A stretch of DNA of 64,000 bases from Ahaetulla prasina (Eukaryota > Chordata > Lepidosauria > Squamata > Colubridae): the NCBI RefSeq assembly GCF_028640845.1, contig NC_080540.1:97501561-97565560 (forward strand), in the 5' to 3' direction. This document shows positions 43,441 to 54,424 of this stretch, in pieces (position 1 is the stretch's first letter; every line of letters begins with the position of its first letter). The notes under the pieces were generated by a model, which searched no databases, had not been told where the DNA came from, and was given only the letters and a program-made list of their open reading frames with translations. The position numbers were made by a program, and so were the translations under genes.

Positions 43441-44119
43441 AATGTGGAAAGGAGACTGATTTCCAGGCAATTACAGTACTTTCTATTTCTAATGCCTATG
43501 ATCCACCCAGGAAAATCTTGGAAGCTACCAGGAGATAACTAAAAACACACATGCTCTCGTATGATGACTGAAGCCATGATGTCAAAAACACAGTTATGAA
43601 AAATGGCTTTATGATTTGTTTTTGTTTTGAAAGCTTGCATGCAACAGACATTTAGGAACAATAAACCACTCTTAGGATGAGTGACACCTTTTAACTAAAC
43701 ACACAATATTAAAGAAAACCATGTGCAAGCATGGGCTTCCACAAGAGGAATAAGTAGCTGGAAGAGGAATCGTGAAATATACACAACAAGATTATTGTGC
43801 AAATGCCACGGCTTATGTATGCAAATATATTAGAAAAAAATTATGCAAATATTTATTATTCTAAAGGAAAATTTAGAATACCTTAAAAGAAATTCTGAGC
43901 TGATATAGAAAACTGAGTGAACTGACCGATGAGTCAATCTGCTCAAGGCTGGAATCAGCACCTGGCATCACATGTTCTGGAGAAGCTCATTACTGGCAGC
44001 AGCCAGAGCAATGCTGGGGACAAAGTTGGGATTAAACACCACTTTAATTATCTACAGTGCTTTCAATCTAATATCATTGTTTCTTCCCAGCAGGAAAACT
44101 TTCCTGCTAACACAAAGGG
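43441..44119. other. Unrecognised DNA
   Basis: No supported feature. Confidence 0.4.
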
Positions 44120-44253
44120 CAGGGGTGTTAAACAGGCAGCCCACAGGCTGGATGCGTCATGCCCAGGCCAAATCTACCCCAACTCCACGAATGGGAAAAA
44201 TGTCACAAAATGTCACATGAGAGCAATGTGACGCCGTGAATTTGACACCCGTG
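44120..44253. mobile_element. hAT MITE, 134 bp, old
   Basis: The ends are CAGGGGTGTTAAAC and the complement of GAATTTGACACCCGTG, the same end type as 42334-42774. The flanks show no clear 8-bp match, so the copy is older or one end has been lost. A short internal repeat, AATGTCACA, occurs twice. Confidence 0.7.
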
Positions 44254-45562
44254 GGTTAGACTAAACAGCAAGATGGTCAGATCATTTTAAATTGGGAGCT
44301 GATCTGAAACTTAGTCTTTCTGACTCAGTTGCTGTAGAAGTACGACTCAGCGTTTTCAAGTTACATCTCCAGTCTCTGAGCAAACATATGCTATCACTCT
44401 GAAAGTGCAAAAATAAAATTTGAAACTTAAGTCTTTATTCAACTTTACCTCAGGAAATGTAGGTAACAGGCAAGGAGGGATCTAGGCAGAAAAGGAGCAA
44501 GAGATTTCAAAAGCCACAGCTGGATAAGCTTAATTGCTGCTGCATCAAAGTCCTTTATCTATGTTCTATTAAACCAATTGGCAATGAGCAATTTGTAAAA
44601 AAAAAAAAACAACCCTCAATAACCTGCAGAATGAGTTTGAAAACCGAACCCAGCTGAATATGCTGCCTAAAGTAATACGTCAGATCTGAGCTGAATCGGG
44701 AACAGCACTGCCTAACATGGTTGCCTTTTTAAAAAAATCCTCACCTTTTCACTATGCTTGTTTATATTTGGCTGCAAATTATTCTGACACTTCTATAAAG
44801 GAGTTTTTACAAATTTAATTAACCACAAGCTTTTGTCTTTTCACAACTGATTATGGAACATTATCAAGTTAAAATGAAGCTTCTTCAGAACATCAGCATT
44901 ATAAAGAATTTTGTTTTACTTCTAACACTATAAGGCCAACTACATACATCTCTGAAATTAGCACAAAGTTAAATTTACCCTTTATAAAATAAGATTAAGA
45001 TTTGTCCCCGAGATATTGTATTGATCTTTGATATTGTACATTGTTTGTGAACAATGCTGAAGAATTTCAGCCTGGAATTACATCATAGAACAAATTTATT
45101 GATGTTGACTGAGGCTTTCATCTGTGTTCCATTGAGAGAGAGAGAGAAATTTATAATATATGCTGCCTCACCCCAGAAAAATATTATGTGTTTTGCTTTG
45201 TGATTCTACCTTAAATGTTCCATTCTTGTTGGGCTCATCCTCCAGAATTTAGTTTGGAGGAGGTTAAATTGTTATATGGGAAAGAGCACAAGTGACTTGA
45301 TAGGTTAGTCTATCACTCGGTGTTCATTTGCAGTAGTAAATAGACTCAACAAGCTTCTTGTCTGGCCAACTGCTGAGATAAAACTCTGTTTCATTCATTT
45401 AGCGTATTCACATTCACACAGGGTAATACCAAGTAATTAATCCATGGGTGGCTTTTGTGGCATATACAAACCTCTTTGCCTCAAACACAAGAAATTTGTG
45501 TGGTTGCTTAACAAATTGACTGCTTGAGATTTGTTCCAAACACTCATTTTTCATTCTGACAA
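44254..45562. other. Unrecognised AT-rich DNA
   Basis: A short (GA)n run occurs near 45134-45147. Nothing else. Confidence 0.4.
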
Positions 45563-45611
45563 TCTCTCTCCCTCCCTCCCTCCCTCCCTCCCTCCCTCTC
45601 TCTCTCTCTCC
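45563..45611. repeat. CTCC/CT pyrimidine microsatellite
   Basis: (CCCT)n passes into (CT)n over about 48 bp. Confidence 0.95.
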
Positions 45612-46617
45612 CCTTTGAGGGGTAAAAGGCTTTATGTGTACTTTTATGTACTGCATACTAAATCCAGAAACAATATATTAACAAAGGATAGAGAAAGTTA
45701 TTTTTGCAGCTTTGGCATACCAAATCCCATTATGAAAATGGCTCTTATCAATAGCAGTGCATTATTTGTTTACTTTCTCAGTTTTAAAAAGGAAAAATGG
45801 AAGTAGGAATGCAGAATTGCACATTTTACTTAGTTAAAGCAAACCTTTTTATGGAGCATCCACTAAGCAGGCATATGTCTACTTACTTTAGAACACATAT
45901 TTGTGGTGCCATGTGTGAATATGAATTCTATGGAAATCCTGTTAGAATTGGATTGATGGAACATAATTATTATTAATATCCCATGCCCCAATGTTTGTGG
46001 AAAGAATGTGAAAAAAATCATTTGGATTTGTTTTGAATATTCAGGCTTTAAATAGAAAGCAAAGCTACTGGAAGAATGGCAGCTCTTATAAGGCAAGCTC
46101 AACATAAAGAACTCACTGCTGTTTTTTTAAATTGCCATTAAGTTGAATTAAGAGAATTAGCTACATTCTTTCATTATAAGGGAGGGAGGGAGGGAAATTG
46201 GGAAGTATGAATTAGATTGCTTGATATTAAAATAGAAAACAAAACATATTCTATTCCGCAAACTTTCTAAATATTACAAGAACATGCCTTCAGTAAGCTT
46301 AGACTTGTGTTCTAGTTAAAGCCTGAATTTATGGTAGCCAAATAGCAAATACATTCACAAAACAAATGGATGGTGATACTGACATCTAAAAATGCAGGCA
46401 CATAGACACACACAAAACTAAGTGGACTGTACTCAAAAGGGTTAGAAATATTACAGTTTATGTGAGTCAGGAGAAAGGAATCAAAATCAGTTTAAGAAAC
46501 ACAGAACTATCATTAGGATTCTTATTTCTATAGTGACAGAAAGCCTACAAAGGAACCAGATAAAGTCCTTTGGTGTTGATTTATTCCATCAGTGCAAACT
46601 CTGAAAAATACTTTTGC
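45612..46617. other. Unrecognised AT-rich DNA
   Basis: A short GGGAGGGAGGGAGGG run lies near 46182. No other feature. Confidence 0.4.
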
Positions 46618-47350
46618 CAATAGAAGAGAATATTTATAGTTCAGGGTTGAGCTGTGGAGTTTTTGGTGCTCTCTGAGCTTGGTTGCAGAAATTTCTTTAC
46701 CCAATTAGGTAACATCTTCAGTGCTAAAAGGGAATAGAGATCACTCTCTATTTTTACAGTATATAGTGGCTTGCCCTTTCAATACTGGTGGGAGTGTTGT
46801 TTTCTTCTTGGTAGTTCCTTGATTAAACTGTTTTTTTATGGTTGGATTGTTTGTCTCAGTTGGTAGTTCCTTGATTGGGATATTGTTTACTGCTTCGCTG
46901 TTGTTCTGGTTTTAATCCTGGTGTTTAAACTACTATTTGTCTGAGTATTGATTGCTGGTGCAGAGGTGTTTTGGTGTTTTCTTTTCCTTTTTAGCTTTTT
47001 TATTGTCTCTTTTAAATAGTATGTAAATATTGTTTATCTCTAGATGCCTGCTGCTGGCTGATTGTCTGAGTGCCAGGCTTCCAGGAGTTCTCTAGTGTTT
47101 TTTGGATTTGGCTTGATCTAGGATGCTCACACCTTCCCAGTTGAACCTATGGTTAAGTCTTTTCATGTGTTGTGCAATTAAGAAGTTTTCATCATTTCTT
47201 TGGACTGCTAGTTGTTATTTATGGATATACTCTGCTAGTCTCCTGCTGTCTGTCCTACATAGATACTGGTACAGTCCTTACACTGTATGTTGAAGAGTAG
47301 TCCTGTTTTTATTGCTGGGTCTTTTTGGTTTACTTATGATGTTTTAGAAG
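46618..47350 (-). pseudogene. Penelope-like element 3' end with GIY-YIG relic
   Basis: On the minus strand, 47130-47310 encodes, with one frameshift, IQCKDCTSIYVGQT then RRLAEYIHK and QLAVQRNDENFLIAQHMK, RFNWEGVSILDQAK. This is the GIY-YIG endonuclease layout (YVGQT core, RR helix) that sits at the C-terminus of Penelope-like retroelement proteins, which also carry a telomerase-like reverse transcriptase (not seen here). The part beyond, to about 46618, is treated as its 3' untranslated region because it holds a hammerhead-like motif (46684-46724). Stops and the frameshift make it inactive. Confidence 0.65.
46684..46724 (-). ncRNA. Hammerhead-like motif in Penelope 3' region
   Basis: Minus-strand order: GCA, CTGAAGA, TG, TTACC, loop, GGTAA, A, GAAAT, TTC, TGC. 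GCA pairs with TGC outside and TTACC with GGTAA inside, around CTGAAGA and GAAA. Two extra bases follow the first core string. The cleavage triplet position (TTC) fits NUH only loosely. It is weaker than the copies at 14-16 kb. Confidence 0.35.
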
Positions 47351-47354
47351 GCTT

Positions 47355-47592
47355 TAGCAATACCACTTAGACTGATATATGCTTCACAGTGCTTTACAGC
47401 CCTCTCTAAGTGGTTTACAGTGTCAGCCTATTGCCCCCAACAATTTGAGTCCTCATTTTACCCACCTCAGAAGGATGAAAGGATGGGTCAACCTTGAGCC
47501 TGCTGAAATTTGAAACTGCCAAATTTCAGGCAGCTGGCAGGCAGCAGAAGTAGCTTGCAGTACTGCACTCTAACCACTGCACCACCATGTTG
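47355..47592 (-). mobile_element. tRNA-derived SINE (core family A)
   Basis: Antisense copy: AGCAATACCACTTAGAC tail, TTGCCCCCAACAATTTG core, and CTCTAACCACTGCACCACC head complement at the right. The core AAGGATGAAAGGATGGGTCA shows small changes from the usual text. Confidence 0.88.
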
Positions 47593-47780
47593 TTGGTTTG
47601 TGTGCCACAGTCATGGCCTATAAATTCCATTATGAAAATGGCTCTTATCAATGCCAATGCCATCTATAAGGATCCTGGAAGTGTAAGCTCCTCTATACCA
47701 GTGTATGCTTCTGGAATGAGATTCCCCTGTGATCTGGATGGCTCCCACCCTAGTGATATTTCAGAGGGCCTTGAAGACTT

Positions 47781-48040
47781 TTTTTTTTTTTTACATTTAT
47801 ATCCCGCCCTTCTCCGAAGACTCAGGGCGGCTTACAGTGTATAAGGCAATAGTCTCATTCTATTTGTATATTTTTACAAAGTCAACTTATTGCCCCCCCC
47901 AACAATCTGGGTCCTCATTTTACCTACCTTATAAAGGATGGAAGGCTGAGTCAACCTTGGGCCGGGCTTGAACCTGCAGTAATTGCAGGCTACTGTGTTC
48001 TAATAACAGGCTCCTTACAGCCTGAGCTATTCCGGCCCGT
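47781..48040 (-). mobile_element. tRNA-derived SINE with CR1-type tail (family B)
   Basis: Antisense relative of 27969-28246: a T run, TATATCCCGCCCTTCTCC tail, core GAAGGCTGAGTCAACCTTG, B-box complement GGCCGGGCTTGAACC, and head complement CTGAGCTATTCCGGCC. The 7-bp duplication AAGACTT flanks it at 47774-47780 and 48041-48047. Confidence 0.9.
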
Positions 48041-48534
48041 AAGACTTGGCTGTTCATATAGGCCTTTGGCTGTGCAAGTTGCAGTTCCTTCTGAGTAGAG
48101 TGAATGCTGCCCATTTTCTTGCCATGTTTTGTTCCTTTGTCTTTATTGTTGTATTGTTTGTTATTTTTCTGTATTTTTACTTTTTGAACCACTCAGAATT
48201 ACTTGGAGATAGGTGCTATACAAATCAAATAAATATTTCAAATGGAAGAGTGGACAAACCTATTGTGACAAAGATTAATATGTTATTATTGTGATGTATG
48301 ATTTTGTGGAACAAAGACCAGCTAATCAGAATTCAACCTTTAAGATGCCCTTTAAAACAAACTAAAGGAGCTAACCTCTAGGAATGTCTATCAGTATGAA
48401 TTTGTTATGGCATATATATCTCTGTCTTGCCTTTATGCAATATGTATATATTGTGAGATAAAGGCCTCATTATACACTAGGCTTCAACAAACTGAAGGCT
48501 TGCCCTGGAAATATTTTGACAGTACCCCACTGGT
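48041..48534. other. Unrecognised DNA
   Basis: No supported feature. Confidence 0.4.
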
Positions 48535-49250
48535 GGCATCATTTAATTTTACGTAGCTTCTTTTCAAAAAACACCACGCTACTGACCAGAGCATATAAAA
48601 CATTTGTTAGGCCAATTCTTGACTACTGCTCTCCTGTCTGGAACCCATACCATATATCTGACATCAACACAGTTGAGCGTGTCCAAAGGTATTTTACGAG
48701 AATAATTCTCCACTCCTCCGAAACCAATAAAATACCTTATTCCACCAGACTTGATATTCTGGGTCTTGAAAACTTGGAACTTCGTCGCCTTCAACAGGAT
48801 CTGGGTTTAGCATATAAAATCATCCGTTGTAATGTCCTTCCTGTCAATGACTTTTTTAGTTTCAATAACAATATCACAAGAGCTACCAACAGATTTAAAC
48901 TCAATGTCAACCGCTCCAGTTTAGATTGCAGAAAACACGATTTCTGTAACAGAATTGTATATGCTTGGAATGCATTACCTGACTCTGTGGTTTCTTCTCA
49001 TAACCCCAAAGGCTTTACTCAAAAACTGTCCACTGTTGACCTCACCACTTTCCTAAGAGGACTCTAAGGGGCGTGCATAAGAGCACAAACATGCTTACCA
49101 TTCCTGTCCTATTGTTTCTTCCCCTATGTATATATATGTTTATAGTACCTCGTTTCTCCTCATATATACGTTCATATATTATATAACCCTTTATGCAATG
49201 CTTGTATATATTGTTACGACAAATAAATAAATAAATAAATAAATAAAATA
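48535..49250 (+). pseudogene. Jockey-superfamily LINE C-terminus and tail
   Basis: An open stretch of about 177 codons (48535-49067) with LILRSFFSKN, YKTFVRPILDYCSPVWNP, INTVERVQRYFTRIILH, LGLENLELRRLQQDL, NAWNALPDSVV-like AWNALPDSVVSSH and KLSTVDLTTFLRGL, then the 3' text GGGGCGTGCATAAGAGCAC and an (AATA)n tail. The reverse transcriptase core is absent, so it is a 5'-truncated insertion, but the remaining frame is intact, so it is fairly young. Sister copies: 28247-29320, 30802, 31128, 57345. Confidence 0.85.
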
Positions 49251-52200
49251 AAATAAATCATCCAAGGAGAGCTACAAAGAGAGTTACTTCCAGAAGAATC
49301 TCGGGTGGACAGGAAGTAATTGCCTGGACTGAGAGAACAGGAATGCAGCTACCTTCCTCAGATGAGACTGAGAGATGTGGAAAAGAAAGCTAAAAGTTTT
49401 ATAGATTCATAAAGATGGCTGAATATTTTCAAAGGGTTAAAAAGCTGCTCAGTTTTATTCCTGTTCTGATAAGAGCTAAATTCGAACTGGGCCTGTCCTA
49501 AAATTCAAACCCCATATTTTGATGGATGTGATTGTTCATAGTTTTTGGAAAAATGTATTTCATTTTTATTTAATGTATTTTATTAATCATGCATTATAAT
49601 AATAAATAAATACATTGTGGTAGATTTTTTTCCCTTTCTGTTATCATTGTGGGAATATCTGTGGAGCATAAGATGTCTAAGTGGACTACAGAGTCTTGAT
49701 AATGAGACACCCCCCCCACACACACATTATTTAAGGATGTTGAGGTCATCTAAAAGCTGTCAACCTCTCTTGTCTTATGTCCCCTCACCATGTATCTAGT
49801 GGCATGGCTTCTGATTTATACTTCCCTCATATTATTCCTGTTAAGTGCTGGGTTACAATAAGACCCACTCATCAATGACTTGATATGGATTAATATTTGA
49901 AATATGTCATGTATTACTGAGAACTGAGGGAATGAAATGGTTCTGTCTCGGTCATGTTTACTTGATGTCACTGGGCAGCATTGACACAAACAGGGTTTAG
50001 AGAAGTGAAACTATGTTCCATTGCAGAAAACTGTTATGAGGGCATTTAACTGGCATTGGACTAATAACTACTTTGAGATACTCTTGGTCTACTATATATC
50101 CTGCTACCCAAAGCCTTCTTGACTAAGTGAATTGACATTATATCAAATTAAATGTTGGATGATTCCAAACTTATGGTCTTGAAGGCATTAACATTCATAA
50201 TAAGATTCCTTTAGAAGGACCAGATTGTAGTTTCATGGCCTCTACAAAATCCTGGATCCATGGATTTTGGAAGGCTTATTTTCCAAAAGTCAGAACTGGA
50301 GAATCTGCTGAAGTACTTCTTGTCTAATGAAATGAAATTGAAAAATCCATTAACAACATCTTCAATTCAATTTCATCTCTAGCACTATGGAGTTGGCATT
50401 GTCCCTGGGTTTAGTGGACTATAAAATAGGCTGGAATGTGAGTAAAAAAATAAATTGTGGAAGTTTCACCCTGAAATCGGTTGTGTGGTTGTGATGGCCA
50501 CAAAATCGATTTCATTTGTGACCCCCATTGTATCTTAAGTTGCTATTTACTTATAGAGAGCCATGGAGGTGAATTTGGAGAAGCTGCTAGAATAATGGCA
50601 GGTGCAGAGGATGAAACACATTGTATGTTAAGTCCAGGAGAGTCAGAGAGGAAGGAACCCAAACATGAAAAGTATAAGAGAGAGAGGGAGGGAGGGGAAA
50701 ACGCAGGCATGCTTGCCAGATTCTTCTGTCAATTCTCAATAAAGGAGAGTTCTATTCTAGTGAAATTAGTTTCCTGATCTGGTCCACTTCATAGGAGTGA
50801 CATTATTAGAATTTCTTAAAAATGGTCAAAGTCATTTGTTGTCATCTTGTAGATGGTGTTATTATTGTGAAATAGAATTTCATGAAAAGAATTGTGAAGG
50901 ATAGGATACATTTCAAAAACAAAATGTCATGCTGATTGGTTCCTACAGTAATAGTTGTATAAGAACTTTATCTGCTTATTTGTTGATTAAATCAGGACTT
51001 GAGCCAAACATTGTGGTCTGTTTTCAGGGTTTGCCATCTACTGTCAGATAATTGGGAGAGTGGTTACTGCTATTTTGCTGCTAATAAACAAGTCAATTAA
51101 TGTTTGTAGCAAGAGACTAAAAAAAGTTGTGTGCAATTTGCTTTTCATCTACAGAGTTTTTGTCCCCATTTTAATTGTAATTAAGCAACAGTCATTAATC
51201 CTGGAATTAATGTTACTGGAATAGCTTTCTTCTAAACAAGAAGTATAAATAAACGAACGAAAAAACAGAACCACTACTTTTCACTTTTAATAACAGAGAA
51301 TAAAACGTTGTATTATTCTTAGTACAAGCCTGATCAATTCCTGATTCCTGATCAATTTCCAACAATGTTGTCAATACCTATTCATTATTATAAAAAGTTA
51401 ATTTCCATGTTTTCGTAATCGTATTTGTTGGCCTTCGAATGTTATAAAACACCATTGGTAAAACAGACCTTGCAAACTGGATCAAAAACTGTTAATTTTA
51501 AAGAATTATATTCCATCTTCCTTAGAAACTAACCAAGACAAAAGGCATTATTTACATTTCTTGTCGACCAGAAGCATCTTATGGACTGTTTGTATAAAAA
51601 TGAACTTGTGAATTATATTTTTGATGATTAGATAGGATAGATTACAGAAACAAGAGTAATACAATGTATCTTTAGAGAAAGAGAGAGAGAGGTGAAAATA
51701 TATACTTATACCTGCTGTAAATATCAGAAGGCACATCTTTATGCTTTTGTCTTTATTTTTTTAAACTATTTTTCTTTTTTTTCTTTTTTTTCTTTCTTAA
51801 TTTCTACTAGTTTGTGTTATCTTTTATCTTCTTGTTTAACAGTTTCAATAAAATAATTTAATTAAACTGAATTAAACAAAACCAGCAAGAAAGTAAGGTT
51901 TAATTTAAAATTCATGAAATGGACAAACATATTTATAACACTATAATTTCATATTTTTCACATGACATAAGAATTTTTAATCATATTTCTGCAATTATTA
52001 AATATCAGATATTTGAGATAATAAAAAAACAGCCCATTTAGGAGTACAATGTATAATTACAGAAGCTGGAGCTTCTGACATCATAATTTATATTATATTC
52101 TTGATAAGGCCTAATAGATTTCTAATTGCTACCTGTATCCAAAGTTATAGCAGCAGCTTTTTCAAACTTGAATCTTTTTTTGGTCTCTAAAACATCATTA

Positions 52201-53152
52201 CAAAAGAGGACTGACATCCAGTGTTCATTTTTGTTCATTAACTAATGTTATGTTTTTTCCACTTAAATAAATCATTATTTTCTACTGAACCTAGAAACTT
52301 GGTTGAGTAGCTAAGTAAAATGATCAAGATAACTTATTGAAGTAAACAACTAAATGACTATATCAATTTTGATAAATGATAGACAAATTGTTGTCATTAC
52401 AGCACCTAAAACAATGAAATAATGAAACAAAACAGTCTGAATATTTTATAGGGAATACATATATAAATGTAAAAAAATGATCAACATATGATCAGTATGA
52501 AAACTGCCTATAAATTTTCTTTTATATTAGAACCTGGACTGTGCACTGGAGAGAAAGAGAAAAAAAGAGAAAAAGAAGCTAAGTGTTTACAGCAAACAGT
52601 TAAAGAAGAAATTTACTGCCACTAATCACATGGTTTTAATTTATGAAATAATTGCATAAAGATAAGATTATTAATATACGGTTAGTCTTTTCAGATATAT
52701 ATATATTACTATATCCAGAATCCAAAATTGTTGATTTAAATACATCACATTATTTGGTGTTTGGACAATTTGAATCATAAAGAGATTTTTTAAATAACTG
52801 GTCCTATTCTTGTTCAAGAATTGCTGAAATCAGCTTGATTGATTATGTGCCATAAAGTCATTTTCATCTCCTAATAACCACATAGATTTTCTCCATAACC
52901 TCCATAACCTAAAACAGAATATCCTACCAACTTAATTCAGGATGTTTAGAGATCTAAAATCTAGAAAATTGATTTCTGTTTGGCAAATGGAAAAATGTAT
53001 TGGGAGTTAGAATGCAGTAAGTTTTGTATCCTTATGATTGGCCTTATCTGGTCAAAATATTCTTGTTCTGTCATCTCCCAAAAAATAGCAATAGCAATAG
53101 CTGGCAAGCCTGGATCCTGAAGGCACCAAGGTAGTGTTACTTGGAACCCTGA
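49251..53152. other. Unrecognised AT-rich DNA, 3.9 kb
   Basis: The longest stretch here without a clear repeat. Weak traces: 50281-50340 (GTCAGAACTGGAGAA and later) resembles the hammerhead-like repeat at low similarity, and 52838-52920 (GATTATGTGCCATAAAGTCA, CACATAGATTTTCTCCA) resembles an antisense Bov-B scrap. A poly-pyrimidine TTTTCTTTTTTTTC run is near 51770. No domain-bearing frame. Confidence 0.35.
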
Positions 53153-53392
53153 CAATAGCACTTAGACTTATATACTGTTTCATAGTGCTTTAAAACCCTC
53201 TCTAAGCGGTTTAAAGAGTCAGAATTTTGCCCCCGACAATCTGGGTCCTCATTTTACCAACCTCAGAAGGATGGAAGGCTGAGTCAACCTTGAGCCTGGT
53301 GAGATTCGATCTGACAAACTGCTGGCTTCCGGTGATCAAGAGAAGTAGCCTGCAGTACTGCACTCTAACCACTGTGCCAATGCAGCTCCTAT
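53153..53392 (-). mobile_element. tRNA-derived SINE (core family A)
   Basis: Antisense: CAATAGCACTTAGACTTATA tail, CTCTCTAAGCGGTTTAAAG, CCGACAATCTGGGTCCTCAT core, GGAAGGCTGAGTCAACCTTG, and ACTCTAACCACTGTGCCA head. All parts are present. Confidence 0.92.
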
Positions 53393-54066
53393 AATATTCA
53401 ACTCTTAAAACATTACTTCAAAAATATTGCAAAACATTTTTTTTCAGGACTGCTTTTTAAAGATAATTATATTGTTGTTTTTCAAATAATACTGTTAGCA
53501 AAAATGTGCTGAAGTTATACAGAAGCTAAGAATATATTTATAGTTTACTTGTTTTAAGTATAGAGGACAGAAGTGATCTTCCAAACAATATTAATTAAAA
53601 CCTCCTCTTTCAGGAGATAGATTTAAATGGCTCAGAAATAAGGATGATTGGCAGAATTCTACGTGAAATAATCTACCTTTAAAATACAGCATAAAATGCC
53701 AGTTTCAAAGACTGGATTCAGTTTTTTAGAAATACATTTTGATTGACTGATTATGTGCTGTCAAATTGGTGTTGATATAACTAAGCTTGTTCTAGGATGA
53801 TGTCCTTAACCTTGCCATTAAAAGGTGCCATATTATTTTACTATTAAAATGAGTAATAAATTTCTTTTAATGATGATGATTTTAATGATTCTAAAATAAT
53901 GTTATTGTTATAAATTATAAATTATGAAATCTGATATTCTCCTGATGTATTGCTACTACAATAGTAAGAAATCTCAGTGCTATTAATATTGGAAAAACTG
54001 AAAGTCTTAGATGTAACACACTTGGAATTCACCAGTTTCACTGTACTTTAGAACTCCTTCTACTAT
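53393..54066. other. Mostly unrecognised; possible Bov-B scrap
   Basis: At 53739-53822, GACTGATTATGTGCTGTCAA and TTCTAGGATGATGTCC resemble the antisense Bov-B block seen at 52838. Short and doubtful. Confidence 0.35.
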
Positions 54067-54424
54067 AAAGTAAAGGTAAAGGTTCCCCTCACACATATGT
54101 GCTAGTTGTTCCTGAATCTAGGGGGCGGTGCTCATCTCTGTTTCGAAGCCGAAGAGCCAGCACTGTCCAAAGACATCTCCATGGTCATGTGGTCGGCATG
54201 ACTAAACACCAAAGGTGCATGGAACGCTGTTACCTTCCCACCAAAGATAGTCCCTATTTTTCTCCTTGCATTTTTTATGTGCTTTTGAACTGCTAGGTTG
54301 GCAGAAGCTGGGACAAGTAACTGGAGCTCACCTCGTTACGCAGCACTAGGGATTCAAACCACTGAACTGTCGACCTTTCGATCGACAAGCTCAGCATCTT
54401 AGCCACTGAGCTACCACGTCCCTG
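54067..54424 (-). mobile_element. Sauria-type SINE
   Basis: On the minus strand: tRNA-like head GGTAGCTCAGTGGCTAAGAT (A-box) and GGTTTGAATCC (B-box), then CCAGCTTCTGCCAACCTAGC, GGTAACAGCGTTCCATGC, GCCGACCACATGACCATGG, and a Bov-B-like 3' end GGCTCTTCGGCTTCGAAAC, TGAGCACCG, finishing AACCTTTACCTTTACTT. This order is the Sauria SINE, mobilised by Bov-B LINEs. All parts are present with scattered changes. Confidence 0.92.

Noticed and set aside
45123..45150. Short GA run considered as a regulatory GAGA site
   Set aside because: Simple repeats of this length are frequent here and there is no gene nearby.
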